Positions 54,148 through 63,402 of a stretch of DNA of 64,000 nt are shown one piece after another. The stretch comes from Zygaena filipendulae (Eukaryota; Arthropoda; Insecta; Lepidoptera; Zygaenidae). The notes under the pieces are model-generated. The model worked only from the letters and a program-made list of their open reading frames with translations. It was not told where the DNA came from and ran no database searches. The stretch is taken from assembly GCA_907165275.2 (NCBI GenBank), contig CAJRBF020000002.1, forward strand, positions 1,178,001 to 1,242,000. Direction: 5' to 3'. Each line of letters opens with the position of its first letter. The first letter of the stretch is position 1. A program made the translations under genes and the position numbers.

Positions 54148-54157
54148 GACTCGTATT
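54005..54157 (-). repeat. 153-bp target duplication, copy in the PLA2 gene
   Basis: Identical to 58583-58735. Bounds the jockey-like LINE on its 3' side. Confidence 0.9.
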
Positions 54158-54556
54158 GTTTGTTTTGTTTTTAAAAGTTCTTTATTTAATTATATTACAA
54201 TGTGAACAAATGAACTTATTCTAAATGTACACGGCATATTGTAAATGTTACGTAGGCAAACTAATGCCTTTCTAAACACATAGAATCAGCAACACATTTT
54301 GATTAATAGAAAACAAATTACTTACACTCACATAAGTTTGCATAGCAGGTTTGGTAGTTACCCACTAATCACATTAAACAGCTATGTTTTAAAATTAATT
54401 TGCTAATTTAGTAATGAAAACAAGATAGATTAATTGAAATATTGCAAATAATTTACTAAACAATTATGGTGGGTACCCAACAAAAAAAATAAAATAAAAT
54501 ATAGACTGCAGCAAAACGGTCGAGAAGCGACCGGTCATGCGAAGGTTACATCATTG

Positions 54557-57281
54557 TCAGCTGCCGAGAAAATAGTGATGTGGTAAGCGATAACGTTTAT
54601 AATTTTTATCGATATACGATAATTTTTGCAATCTAGTCTTACCTATAGTTGAGACCAGGATGTTAGGATGGTTACGAATATTATCTAAGTAAAATTTACG
54701 AGAAGACTTCAGCACATAGTCTTTAATGAGGGGATATTTAATTTTGCTGTGTAAAATTTTAAGATTAGTACGGATTCTTGTATTGAATGAGATTTTTAGC
54801 GCTTTGTTTTGAACAACTTGTAATTTGGAATAATTATTGTCTGTAGTACTACACCAAACAGGGGCAGCATAAGTTAAAAGTGGCCTAACAAGTGATGAAT
54901 AAATACGCATTTTCGTTGTAGAACTTAACTTCGACTTTCTGTTCATAACTGGTTGAAGGGCATTTAGTCCCTTCATACCCTTAACACGCAACATGTCAAT
55001 GTTAGCAGTCCAATTCATTTTAGCATCAAGAATGATGCCAAGATATTTAACACTTTTGCTCCAGGGAATTTTAAAGTTATCAATTAAAAGTTGTCTGGAG
55101 GGAAGCGACCTTTTCCCGGAGAATAATATAGCTTCAGTTTTGCTAGAATTCAACCTCAATTTCCATTTGGTAAAATATTCACTTAGGAGTTCCAATGAGA
55201 GTTGAAGACGTGAAATAACCAAATCAACATCCTCAGAGGAAGTAAAGGAAGCGGTGTCATCAGCATAGATGGCAAGTTGAGTATGCGGTTGTCTAGGCAT
55301 ATCATTGAGGTAGATGATAAATAGGTACGGGCCTAAAATCGAACCCTGAGGAATTCCTGCAGGTATTGAAATAGGGGTAGAAAACGTTTCACCGAGGTAT
55401 ACTGAGAAGGATCTGCTCTGGAGATAAGATTTTACAAGTTTGACCAAATAAATGGGAACGTCGTTAGATATAAGTTTATGAAGCAGGCCAGCATGCCATA
55501 CCGTGTCGAAAGCTTTTTCAATATCCAGCAGCACCATTCCTGTGGTCTTCTTAAGATTTAAATTGTGGGCTACATATTCAGACACTCTGGCCAATTGGTG
55601 AGCGGTTGAATGCTTTCTTCGAAAGCCAAACTGTTCAGGTAGCAGTAGTTTATCGGTGACCTTAGACAACCGGGATAATATTGCTGATTCAAATAACTTA
55701 CCAAGAGAGGGCAGTAGGCTAATAGGTCGATAATTTGATGGAACACTGTTATCTTTTCCGGGTTTTTTTTTTAATAGCAATTACTTTGGCAAGCTTCCAG
55801 GGAGTTGGGTAGTGGCTGAGTTTAAGGCTTGCGTTCATAATTTTTGTGAGAAAGACGATAGATTTTTGAGATAAGTTCTTTAATAAAATATTTTGGATTC
55901 CGTCAGGTCCGGGAGCTTTACGATTTTTGAGCCTATTAATCAGCTTGCGAATTTCAGCAGGTCTGACCAGAGAATCGGGGTTACCAATATTTGACCTATC
56001 CAACAGCTGAACAGATTCATTCACAGCGGTCTCGATAGCTGGGTCACTTATTAAATTATTTGTGAGTGTCATATTTTGGTAAAAGGCCTGTGCAAGCAAA
56101 CCACATTGTTCTAGCGTAGTTGTGGTTAAATGACCGTCAATTCCTTTAAGGGGAGGGATAGTGGATGGTTTCTTGGAAACAGATTTAACAACGCGCCAGA
56201 GGTCAGACCTGGGGTTCTCTATATTAGCCAGTTTATTATCCCAGCAAGAATCATTATGTGTCTGAATAGCGAGTTTTATAATTTTTTGAATTTTATTTAC
56301 TTCATTGAACATACATTTTCGAGAAAATGGGTCAAATTCTTTGAACGCACGTCTACGTAAATTGTTGCGGCGATGTATGAGACTTCTAACTCTCCTAGGT
56401 AAGATCAGCCTTTTAAGATCGTTGGAAAAAGTTGGTACATTAGAATTTCGCGCTTGGAGAATTATTTCTGATAAATTCTCGGTAGCCTTGTCAATTTCTG
56501 AAGTTGTTTTAAAAACAGAGATACCCAAGCAAATATGATGATCCAGGTAAGCTCTAAAACCTGTCCAATTGGCTTTAGCATAATTAAATTGAACACGAGG
56601 TTTACGTACAACAGTGCCACCTATAGAGAAAAGCACAGGAAGGTGATTGGAGTAGAGAGACGATAAAGTCACTAGATCAGAGCTGACGTTGATGTTTTTA
56701 GTCAAAATAATATCCGGAGTAGATGGAACGTGAGAGCTATGATAATGAACTAAAGTTGGTGACTCTGGAGCAAGAATATCATATTCATTATTCATCATGT
56801 GGTCAAATAGAATGTCTCCGGAAGTATTTGCACTAGAGCAATGCCAATAGGGATGTTTGGTATTAAGATCACCCATAATTATGAAAGAGTTACACGCGCC
56901 TACTATTGTGTCTAAGTCACTAGAAAGTAAAGGACGATTCGGTGAGTGATAGGCTGATACAAGAGAGACAGATTTTCCGCCGACTAACAGTTGTACTCCA
57001 ACACATTCCAAGTTAGCGGTTGCTGGCATTGCAATCAGCTGGTGTGATAAGTCAGATCTAATAAGAAGAGCAACACCCTGACCCCGACCATCAGGTTTAC
57101 TGTCAACTCTATAACAGAAATAGCCAGGAGTATCTAGCTTATGTTTACTACTTATCCTAGTCTCACACAAAGCTATAATATCTATAGATAACTTACACGC
57201 TAAGTCAAGCAACTCGTAGATTTTTGTACGAATGCCATCAGCATTCCAATATATTATTTTTAGTTCACTAATGTTATACAT
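54557..57281 (-). CDS. jockey-like LINE ORF2 (EN-RT), one-base frameshift
   Basis: About 908 codons from ATG 57281, in two frames. The first part (to 55749) is the endonuclease (IIYWNADGIRTK, ALCETRIS, IIMGDLNTKHPYW, SNHLPVLFS) plus the RT start (KNRKAPGPDGIQ). The second (from 55780) is the RT core (SNYRPISLLPSLGK, VLLDIEKAFDTVW, IPAGIPQGSILGP, AIYADDTASF) and thumb. The break is at an A10 run (plus 55767-55776): nine A residues would keep the frame. This is either a recent mutation or a homopolymer sequencing error. ATG overlaps the ORF1 stop (ATGTATAA). Confidence 0.9.
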
Positions 57282-58467
57282 ATTGACCGAGATGGGTTAA
57301 TATCAATATTACCTTATCCATCATGTTGTTACAAACGATAAATTGACTTTTGATAGATTTAATTGCCATAAGAATATTTAACATATCTGAAGTGGCTTGA
57401 TCCTGTGAAGAAGCTGGGAGATTGTTCAGATCTTGACTTGAAGGCAATTGAGAGGTCAGTTGCACCTGATCAGTAACAACAGCTGACCAGGCACGACCAT
57501 CAACTTTGTTAGATTTATTAGATATACTAGACATCTTGGCTGTTTTAATCTGTTCTTCTCTGTTTTGAACTAGTTGTAAGTATTTGATTCTCTCTTTGCA
57601 CAACCGATAGTTGGCTGGATGTTTTTCGTTACAGTTGCAGCATTGTGCGGGCAGAGAACGATCTTTTGTACATTCACTCGTTAGGTGTGTTCCAATGCAT
57701 TTCACACAACGGGCTGGCATATTACAATTAAGGGATGAATGGCCAAAGTTCTGACATCTATAGCACTGGGTGCCGTATCGATTGTTGGCCTGGTATTTGC
57801 GAATTTGAACAACGCAATTGCTCAGATATTTAATTTGGCGGAATCGAGTTATATCTGTGCCAGCTGGTAGTTGAACAAGAAACGGCGGACATGAATATTT
57901 ATTAGCTTCTGTAACTTTCAGTTTTTTAATAACAACATCCTTGAAACCCAGACTTGATAACTCATCACTCAAATTTTCCTCAACAAAAGCAGGCAGCCCA
58001 AAGATGACAGCTTTATACATTTTCTCGTCTTTGCGTGAAAATGTATGATAAGCAAAATTTTCAACACGTAACCCATCTTTCAACGCTTGGTGACTATCTG
58101 GAGTGTGACAGATGATTGCCAGTTTATTGTTTCCTTTGTATTGGAGATGAAATTTATTGGTATAGCGCAAAACGATAGTTTTAATATATTCGTGTGTCCA
58201 TTCCGCCTTAAGGTCCACAAGGATAGGAGGAATTTGTACCGCGGATTTCTTAACCGTAGCAGCATCGCGGAACCTTATCGAAGATTGCTCAGATGTAGCT
58301 GGTTCAGTAGGAAGATTACCAAACCGGTTGCTTACTTTCACAGAATCCAACTTTTTCTGTTCAGGGGGACGCGCAACTCTCTTCGGTTCACTCCATTGGG
58401 AAGTATCTGAAGGATCCTCAATAGGACGTTTTCCAACCGAGTTCGATCTTCTTAAAAAGGGTTCCAT
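57274..58467 (-). CDS. jockey-like LINE ORF1 (Gag-like)
   Basis: 397 residues from ATG 58467. The middle is an RNA-binding region typical of jockey ORF1 (FAYHTFSRKDEKMYKAVIFG, VVIKKLKVTEANK). Three zinc knuckles follow at about 235-290: CYRCQNFGHSSLNC, CVKCIGTHLTSEC and CCNCNEKHPANYRLC. It would coat the LINE RNA. Intact. Its last codons overlap the ORF2 start by eight bases, suggesting termination-reinitiation. Confidence 0.9.
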   Translation of the reverse strand: MEPFLRRSNSVGKRPIEDPSDTSQWSEPKRVARPPEQKKLDSVKVSNRFGNLPTEPATSEQSSIRFRDAATVKKSAVQIPPILVDLKAEWTHEYIKTIVLRYTNKFHLQYKGNNKLAIICHTPDSHQALKDGLRVENFAYHTFSRKDEKMYKAVIFGLPAFVEENLSDELSSLGFKDVVIKKLKVTEANKYSCPPFLVQLPAGTDITRFRQIKYLSNCVVQIRKYQANNRYGTQCYRCQNFGHSSLNCNMPARCVKCIGTHLTSECTKDRSLPAQCCNCNEKHPANYRLCKERIKYLQLVQNREEQIKTAKMSSISNKSNKVDGRAWSAVVTDQVQLTSQLPSSQDLNNLPASSQDQATSDMLNILMAIKSIKSQFIVCNNMMDKVILILTHLGQYV

Positions 58468-58485
58468 GCTATCGATAACTTAATA

Positions 58486-58735
58486 CTATCGACAACCTTT
58501 CCCATCACTATTTGCAACTAAAACACTCGTGAACAATAGGTAGATAACAGACGTGCAACTAAGTCGAGCGCACACGCTGAACTCGTCCAACTTGTTAACC
58601 CCGCGATCACCTCTTTGTAAACGTTTCTGAAGTTTTGTTCCTGGTCCACAGTAATTATACCCAGGTATATGAATCTCAAAAGGTAAGTTATTTATTAAAT
58701 TGTTAACGAGTCCACCACCATGCATGACTCGTATT
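58486..58735 (-). pseudogene. truncated duplicate of the PLA2 gene start
   Basis: Carries the first 48 codons of the PLA2 gene (to KLDE, 58583-58725) and 10 upstream bases, then runs into LINE sequence. It lacks the catalytic His-Asp, so it cannot be active, but it keeps the original upstream context. Confidence 0.88.
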
Positions 58736-58778
58736 AAAATGACTAAAGTAACGATACTGTTTATAGTTTTATATCTTC

Positions 58779-59714
58779 TTAACTTAACAATGTGGATTTA
58801 TCAATCCAGCTGTTTTCATCAGGAGGTAACCCTAACCATTTAACGAATATCTTACTCCCTTTCTTTTTCAACACTTTTTCTATTAAATACACATTAGGAT
58901 AGTTAGTCTTCTGCAGTTCTTGTTCATAAAAACTTCCTAAAATAGGCTGCTTACGTTGATCTTCAATGTGATACGTTTGTGGAATGGTATTATTTACTTT
59001 CTTTACAGTAAATAATTCTGTGGACCAATTAGGAGTATATCCCTTTTCAAAACAATTTTTGTATTTACTAATACGAACGCAATCCCCAGCCTTAAATTTA
59101 GATTTTTGTGGTACAGATGGAAAAGAGTGTAATTTATTAATATTTCTTTTTACGTCTGGTTCTATAGTTTTATTAATTTCTGCAGGCTTAAAACCAGTGG
59201 TGCGATGTTTTGTGGTGTTATAAGACTGCATAATATTATTCAAAGTTTTGTCCGACCATTTATAACTCCCAATCAGACTAAAGTGTTTGAACAGTCTTTG
59301 CTTTATAGTTTTGATAAGACGTTCAACAATTGAAGCTTTTTTTATAGAAAACGTCGAATAATGGGTAATTTTATTCGTCTTCATAAGCTTTTGAAACGAA
59401 TCGTTGTAGAACTCGTTCCCCATATCGGTTTGCAAATTGTACGGCCTTCTTTGGCTTCGGATTAAAATATGTTTAAAAGCTTGAGTTACATCAAGTTTTT
59501 TCTTTGATTTCAACGGTTCAGCCCAGGCATACTTTGTAAAGCAATCTATTACTATAAGGATATATTTATTGTTGTTGTTATATTTTCGAAGAGATTGCAT
59601 ATCTATCAAATCGGCTTGCCACAAATCATCGATTCCCTTAAGAAAAACAGGACGTCTTGTAAAGTTTTTTCGAGCGGCTTTGTTGATTTCATTGACTACT
59701 TCCTGTTTTGTCAT
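58779..59714 (-). CDS. Maverick integrase with chromodomain
   Basis: Start at ATG 59714 (MTKQEVVNEINKAARKNFTR); the frame is open a few codons further. Retroviral-type integrase that inserts the element with 6-bp duplications. The DDE residues lie in WQADLIDM, LQTDMGNEF and ASIVERLIK, with 33 residues between the second D and the E. The C-terminal 40 residues (VYLIEKVLKKKGSKIFVKWL, then ENSWIDKSTLLS) form a chromodomain, as in many Polinton integrases. No HHCC finger, as usual in this group. Directly follows the fiber-like gene without spacing. Confidence 0.93.
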   Translation of the reverse strand: MTKQEVVNEINKAARKNFTRRPVFLKGIDDLWQADLIDMQSLRKYNNNNKYILIVIDCFTKYAWAEPLKSKKKLDVTQAFKHILIRSQRRPYNLQTDMGNEFYNDSFQKLMKTNKITHYSTFSIKKASIVERLIKTIKQRLFKHFSLIGSYKWSDKTLNNIMQSYNTTKHRTTGFKPAEINKTIEPDVKRNINKLHSFPSVPQKSKFKAGDCVRISKYKNCFEKGYTPNWSTELFTVKKVNNTIPQTYHIEDQRKQPILGSFYEQELQKTNYPNVYLIEKVLKKKGSKIFVKWLGLPPDENSWIDKSTLLS

Positions 59715-59727
59715 TTTGTAATGCACT

Positions 59728-60279
59728 TTAAATCTCGTTGTCCACCCCGTTCTTGTTCAGTTTCTCTTCCAACTGATTTACTAACCCTAAAGACGTTGCT
59801 TTTAAAGTAGACTCATCAATTTGAGAACGTAAGCTGTCAATAAGGCCATTGAATTCTTTAAACATCTTGGTGTTTAGTTGGTCTACATACTCCGTGTTAA
59901 CAGCATCATCTGCTTCTACTGGATGTTTGATGCCTCTCAGTCTAGCTGTTTGTAAATCATAATCTCCATTATGAGATCTCAACAAAGCATTGTATGCTTT
60001 TAAAGTAGATGTAACGGTATTTGTAATGTCAATTATAATTTGTGAACGCATATTTTCAACAAGGTTATTGAATTCTTTTATAATCATATCATGTAATTGA
60101 TCGACATACTCTTTATTAACCGCATCGTATGCTTCTATAGGAAATTTGATGCCTCTTAGTCTAGCTGTTTTTAGATCATAATCACCATTTTCAGATTTCA
60201 TTAACACCTTGTCATTAAATGTAAACTCTGATAAACGTATTCTTTTATGAATATGATGACCAAATTTGTCTATACTCAT
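59728..60279 (-). CDS. fiber-like protein with duplicated motif
   Basis: 183 residues. Two copies of a unit of about 80 residues each hold NGDYDLxTARLRGIKxP, then EAxDAVNxEYVDQL, followed by a predicted coiled coil (KEFNNLVENMRSQI). The DAVNxEYVD motif is widespread at shaft/trimer boundaries of phage tail fibers, from general knowledge. A trimeric attachment or vertex spike role is therefore plausible but unproven. ATG at 60279. Upstream of the integrase and cotranscribable with it. Confidence 0.6.
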   Translation of the reverse strand: MSIDKFGHHIHKRIRLSEFTFNDKVLMKSENGDYDLKTARLRGIKFPIEAYDAVNKEYVDQLHDMIIKEFNNLVENMRSQIIIDITNTVTSTLKAYNALLRSHNGDYDLQTARLRGIKHPVEADDAVNTEYVDQLNTKMFKEFNGLIDSLRSQIDESTLKATSLGLVNQLEEKLNKNGVDNEI

Positions 60280-60359
60280 ATTTTAAGGTAGGACCTGCTA
60301 CTTAGGGAGGCTAAATATAAAATGAAACTAATCGTTAGTAATGCACATATTTATTTTAT

Positions 60360-61235
60360 TTAGGCATTAATGAGTCCACTTTCACGCAATTCTTCTATGA
60401 TAGAAATGATTTCATTGTCAAGTCCGGTGTTACCAGCTTCTCGTGATGCTATCAATAGTTTTAATCGTTCCACCAATTCATTAGGATCGTCCCAGTATAC
60501 TAAGTCGACATCTTTTCGTATTTTTTTCATTGACGGTAAGCCTTCTCCTTTCGTTTGTTTTATATTAAACAGAGGTCTAATGATTTGTACGTATTTTTGT
60601 CCTTTATTACTTTTGATGGGTTTTTTTGAATCGTAATCTCGACGGTGAGCGTTTGTGTTCATTAACATAGTTTTGTAATTTTTCATGTCGCTATCCGTAA
60701 TTAATTTTAAATCGATATCTTTTTTAAGCAACAATTGTTTTAAGCCAGGAGTGGTAGCGTACTTATGTCCAGCTACAGATATAAATCGATCACCGATCGT
60801 TATAGGAGATGAACCTAACATAAGTTTTCCTTTTTCTGATCTAACACCAAATACAACATCGTCTAACGCCTCTGAAGACACAGACCATGACGAGGTATTT
60901 TTATCATCGAGAGTTGTATCAATAACGGATGAAACTGAGGGGTCTGTGTCTAAATCAGATTCTGAATTATCTGTATAATAATTATCACTGCTCTCATCCT
61001 TGGTGTCTTTAACAGTACCGGTGTTATGGTTGGTGTTGCCTTCAGATTTTTCAATCAGCTTTTGTTTTGTTGCTTTTTCATTAGCTTTCGTAAATTGAGC
61101 AAGAGGTTCTGTGACCGGCTTGAACACGGTTTCCAATGCACGTTTATTTTCAATTTCGACATTTCTCATTTTTCGCACCTTTTTCTTAACTGCTTCTGCA
61201 GCATCAAAAATTCGTCTTTTTAATGATTTTTCCAT
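60360..61235 (-). CDS. Maverick coiled-coil protein, unknown function
   Basis: 291 residues from ATG 61235. The basic N-terminal helix (KSLKRRIFDAAEAVKKKVRK) is followed by an acidic low-complexity segment (about 70-125). The conserved C-terminal domain (VVFGVRSEKGKLMLGSSPI; GLKQLLLKK; VDLVYWDDPNELVERLKLL; NEIISIIEELRESGLI) is common in arthropod Polintons, possibly the domain catalogued as DUF8207 (memory, unchecked). Role unknown; it may be a virion or packaging component. Confidence 0.72.
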   Translation of the reverse strand: MEKSLKRRIFDAAEAVKKKVRKMRNVEIENKRALETVFKPVTEPLAQFTKANEKATKQKLIEKSEGNTNHNTGTVKDTKDESSDNYYTDNSESDLDTDPSVSSVIDTTLDDKNTSSWSVSSEALDDVVFGVRSEKGKLMLGSSPITIGDRFISVAGHKYATTPGLKQLLLKKDIDLKLITDSDMKNYKTMLMNTNAHRRDYDSKKPIKSNKGQKYVQIIRPLFNIKQTKGEGLPSMKKIRKDVDLVYWDDPNELVERLKLLIASREAGNTGLDNEIISIIEELRESGLINA

Positions 61236-61330
61236 TATAACCGGACGAGTCGTTAATGATTTAGCATCCGATAACGAATGAAGTTTAAAACATGCGTTCC
61301 TCTATTTAAAGGTATTATTTATGTTCTTTG

Positions 61331-62017
61331 TTAGTCGAACACCACAAAAGTGTCTAATTTGTTTCTATAGCAACCATTATTTTTAGTACAATCCTTGTTT
61401 ATAACCAAATAATTGTAAGGATTGATCCAAATCTTTGAACACATTTCGCGAAATTGACCCCACGTCATGTCTGTATTAACGTGCTCATCATAAACATGTT
61501 TCATATTGGTTTCATCTTGTTTAAAAAGTATAATTAAATTCGCGTTATCTCTCATTAACTGTTTAGGGATTTTACTATATGTTTGGTTGAGATAAAAACA
61601 ATCAATATATTTGTGTCTGCCCATTGCAAAGTAATCTCGTATGTTATTTTGATTTTCACATGCAACGTCGTCAAATACAATCACGGAGTAGGGTTTAGCA
61701 TCTTGTAGACTTAAAACTTCATCTTTATCACGATACTTTTCAAATAAAACATTTGGAACTCGTTCCAAAACCTTTTCTAAAAACACATATTTTGGTTGTT
61801 GTAATGTTTTAGAATAAACATACACATTTCGATAATGTAACCCGTTTTCGTGCAAAAGTAGTCCAATCATCAAATTTGTTTTCCCACAGCTCGACGGTCC
61901 ACAAATGATGCATCGTACAGTGCTAGGTAGAAGCCTTCCATGACGTGACATGGTATTTTTTACTTCGACAAAAACATTATCAATATTTAACGATTGTGAC
62001 TGTTTAACAAACTTCAT
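61331..62017 (-). CDS. A32/FtsK-like genome-packaging ATPase
   Basis: 228 residues from ATG 62017. Walker A GPSSCGKT (40-47), Walker B VIVFDD (112-117), followed by a sensor-like stretch (CFYLNQTYSKIPKQLMRDNA). This is the standard Polinton ATPase, expected to pump DNA into capsids. Intact and of normal length. Confidence 0.93.
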   Translation of the reverse strand: MKFVKQSQSLNIDNVFVEVKNTMSRHGRLLPSTVRCIICGPSSCGKTNLMIGLLLHENGLHYRNVYVYSKTLQQPKYVFLEKVLERVPNVLFEKYRDKDEVLSLQDAKPYSVIVFDDVACENQNNIRDYFAMGRHKYIDCFYLNQTYSKIPKQLMRDNANLIILFKQDETNMKHVYDEHVNTDMTWGQFREMCSKIWINPYNYLVINKDCTKNNGCYRNKLDTFVVFD

Positions 62018-62259
62018 GATGCACGTGTCAAGTCAGTAGTGTGCTATTTCATTAGTTACATTTATTTTTAAGTCAAAACATGAGAACTACCAGACGTCTA
62101 ATCGTTTCATGGTATGGATTTCGCTGTATTATCATTCCACAGATAAATCTTTTGTAATTGATCTGACAAATGATCGATCTGACAAATGAAGATCTTTTTG
62201 ATTGTGTGGTCCAGGGCCTGGACCACTGGAATAATTTTGCGAGCGATAATTGTTTTTGC
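62018..62259. other. right subterminal region with iterons and palindrome
   Basis: GATCTGACAAATGA occurs at about 62160 and 62176, and a variant GATCCGACAAGTGA lies in the inverted repeat at 62266. GTGGTCCAGGGCCTGGACCAC (62201-62221, 21 bases) is a perfect palindrome sharing the GGTCCAG core of the terminal hairpin. Confidence 0.75.
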
Positions 62260-62397
62260 ATGATCGATCCGACAAGTGAATCATTTTAATTGGTATATAT
62301 TGTATGGTCTGGACCATCGGAGTGATTTCGCGAGCGAGCACGTGCTCGCTCATTGCGAAAGAACGAAGTGGTCCAGAACATACAATATATACCTACT
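62260..62397 (-). repeat. Maverick right terminal inverted repeat
   Basis: Inverse of 41101-41238, ending CAATATATACCTACT. Its outer part forms the same hairpin. Followed by CCTCCT. Confidence 0.92.
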
Positions 62398-62744
62398 CCT
62401 CCTTTTTGGGAAGTCGGTTAAAAATTACTTCAGGTGAATAGTGTGTAGCAAGTATATTAATAATCATACGTCGATACATTGACACGGTATTATAGGTTAA
62501 CGACCATACATTAAAAATCCAATGTTATTGAAATTCGTCAAAGAAATAGTGATGTGGAAAACGATATTGATGATATCTATTTTTATACGGTAAATCATTT
62601 AATAATACGACCAAGCGCGAAGACTACAGGGTTTAAGTGATGTGGGTTTTAAAAATTTGTGCGATAGTTTTAAAATAAAATCTTTGATTAAAGGAAATTT
62701 AATAGAATTATGTTGAATGTAAGTTGGTTCCAAACGGAGTGTTG
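62398..62744 (-). mobile_element. flank and degraded jockey-like LINE relic
   Basis: From about 62520 to 62744 the plus strand reads AAATAGTGATGTGG...ACGATA...TTTTTATACG..., which parallels 54570-54760, the 3' part of the jockey-like ORF2 in antisense. Many indels; no open frame. Confidence 0.55.
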
Positions 62745-63368
62745 TGTGAATAGTGATTTAGGTATTCTGTACTAATATATTAAAATTGATTAATATTATT
62801 ATGATTCTTATGCTATGTATTGTGATTCTTAATTTAAATAATTATACCAATGTTTATTAAAGTGATTTAAATTGCATTTCCATGGCCAATTCATATTTAA
62901 TAACTGGCAACATTGTGAATTCATAGACTGTAGAGTAAATAAAATGTTATTTGAGATAGTGGGAAAAATGCGCGGGAGAACATGTTTACATAATGGCAGC
63001 AACAAAGGATCGGGTCAGTGGTGCTGGTGATTTCCTAGATGGAAGACATCATAACATTGAAAGTTAAGTATTGGTAGACAGTTTTGGCTCTATTTAATGC
63101 TTGTAATAATAATTGTGATTACTGTATTGTTCTCATAAAATATACTGTTCAAGCTTAACTTTAGCTTCAGAGATTTGATTACTTTGTGCGTAACATGTTT
63201 TGAGATTCCTATTGCTTATCTATACTGGCTTTGATTATTATAGAATTTGATACAAATTATATCAAAGAGTTTTTATTATAATTGGTAATACAGACACAAA
63301 GGAATAGTTTTGTTAAAATCAGGGTGTTTTATTTACTAGGTATCCTTACTAATGCTAATAATTTAACA
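62745..63368 (+). mobile_element. copia-like 5' LTR
   Basis: 624 bp, TGTGAATAGTGATTTAGG...TTTAACA. Its ends are defined by the inverted copy at 22728-23471. Followed by TTTCAGAAGTGGGAT (63369-63383), a segment also seen after a probable LTR at 2898, so likely the primer site. The internal region is interrupted after about 34 bases by LTR F. Confidence 0.75.
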
Positions 63369-63402
63369 TTTCAGAAGTGGGATTATTAAGGATTCAAGCA
63401 GC

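Larger units (their letters stand above)
54158..58582 (-). mobile_element. full-length jockey-like LINE inside the Maverick
   Basis: 4,425 bp on the minus strand: 115-bp 5' UTR, ORF1, overlapping ORF2, 399-bp 3' UTR, and an A-rich tail (AAAACAAAACAAACAA). Bounded by a 153-bp duplication of the Maverick PLA2 gene start. No RNase H. A related relic lies at about 62520-62744. Confidence 0.9.
41101..62397. mobile_element. complete Maverick/Polinton with nested LINE
   Basis: 21,297 bp, or about 16.7 kb without the jockey-like LINE and its duplicated target. AG...CT termini, 138-bp inverted repeats and 6-bp duplication CCTCCT. It encodes the full core set: PolB, integrase, ATPase, protease, major and minor capsid proteins, PLA2-domain protein, plus IAP cargo and several unknowns. 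All core frames appear open, so it could be recently active or represent an integrated adintovirus-like genome. Confidence 0.95.
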
